A DNA stretch of 64,000 nucleotides from Neodontobutis hainanensis (lineage: Eukaryota; Chordata; Actinopteri; Gobiiformes; Odontobutidae), in NCBI GenBank assembly GCA_024349245.1, contig JALDNG010003520.1, forward strand, positions 1 through 64,000, read 5' to 3'. The translations under genes and the position numbers were made by a program. The notes beneath the pieces are model-generated. The model had not been told where the DNA came from. It saw only the letters and a list, made by a program, of their open reading frames with translations, and did no database searches. Below, in pieces: positions 63,705 to 64,000 of the stretch; positions within the stretch are counted from its first letter, which is position 1, and each line of letters opens with the position of its first letter.

Positions 63705-64000
63705 TGTAGTGTCTCTCGTACCAGGAGGAACCAACACCCTTCATAGTCATGAATAATTTACAACCCTGAACTTTTAAATACCTTCTTCCCTTTGTTTATT
63801 TAGACCGAGGAAAACCAGGAGGTTTGATTAGCAGCACCTTGCTAATCTGGCCCAGATGTTCGTATGTTGTGTTAAAGAGACAAACCACGAGGAGGAAACA
63901 ATATTTACAGCTTTATTTTTCAGTACTTCAAAGGACAACTAGGTACTATCTCTGGGCAAACCAGACTTTGTGGTACCTCTCTTGACAACGGTAATCTTTG
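63705..64000 (+). repeat. ERV-2 3' LTR, cut by window end
   Basis: The first 296 bp are identical to 49726-50021 as far as I can see. The rest of the LTR and the target duplication lie outside the window. Confidence 0.93.

Larger units (their letters stand above)
49726..64000 (+). mobile_element. ERV-2: very large retrovirus, lokiretrovirus-like candidate
   Basis: The provirus starts at 49726 with a long LTR (TGTAGTG...CACTACA). It continues through a 2.1-kb leader, gag, tandem protease-like domains, RT, two RNase H domains, integrase, a spliced-type env, a polypurine tract and the first 296 bp of the 3' LTR, where the window ends. If the 3' LTR is full length, the element is about 16 kb. 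The visible LTR parts are identical. The frames are broken at many points. Fusion-protein-like Env plus dual RNase H fits the lokiretroviruses described from fish and other vertebrates. That placement is inferred and needs an RT tree. Confidence 0.85.

Noticed and set aside
1..64000. A host gene or a prokaryotic-type defence system in this window
   Set aside because: Every substantial coding stretch is explained by transposable elements or retroviruses. No spliced host exon series or bacterial operon structure is visible.

Overview
This window is vertebrate nuclear DNA, almost certainly from a teleost fish. It carries tRNA-derived SINEs with typical fish tails, an L2-clade LINE with an esterase ORF1, a Rex1/CR1-like LINE, BEL/Pao and chromodomain gypsy LTR elements, a Penelope-like element, BED-finger hAT transposons and two endogenous retroviruses (ERVs). 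I found no host protein-coding gene, rRNA or functional tRNA. The window is a nest of transposable elements inside one another.

Layout. 1-1330: Ty1/copia relic on the minus strand. 1511-11168: a Penelope-like element (PLE) split by a young class I ERV (ERV-1, 1535-10776; 423-bp LTRs differing at one base; 4-bp target duplication AATG). 11169-14347: mostly unexplained, with one SINE. 14348-22909: minus-strand BEL/Pao element, itself hit by a small hAT and a LINE fragment. 22910-32422: minus-strand L2 LINE split by a plus-strand chromovirus (gypsy-1, 26487-31157). 32423-36163: minus-strand hAT with a second hAT inside it. 36781-40874: dispersed repeat copies, a LINE endonuclease fragment, a BEL/Pao relic, a LINE tail and a SINE. 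41871-48186: minus-strand gypsy-2 split by a LINE. 48457-49725: 3' end of gypsy-3, related to gypsy-1. 49726-64000: a very large retrovirus (ERV-2) that entered the gypsy-3 integrase and runs off the window.

ERV-2 is the most notable object. Its 5' LTR is inferred to be 1995 bp, and the 296 bp of 3' LTR in view look identical to it. It has a coiled-coil Gag with an Arg/Gly-rich basic tail and no zinc knuckle in the open segments. It has a retropepsin followed by a second retropepsin-like domain without the catalytic triad. Its first RNase H is decayed but recognisable and is followed by a second RNase H with its active-site residues, then integrase. Its Env is arranged like a class I fusion protein: a short N-terminal subunit, a furin-type site, an immediate hydrophobic fusion peptide, a coiled coil, a cysteine-rich region and a C-terminal anchor. 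This fits the published lokiretrovirus lineage, whose Env resembles mononegavirus fusion proteins. That assignment is inferred from architecture, not from a tree.

Both ERVs have nearly identical LTRs but reading frames broken by many single-base indels. Either the copies were mobilised in trans, or the assembly contains indel errors. All coding features below are therefore given as pseudogenes or fragments.
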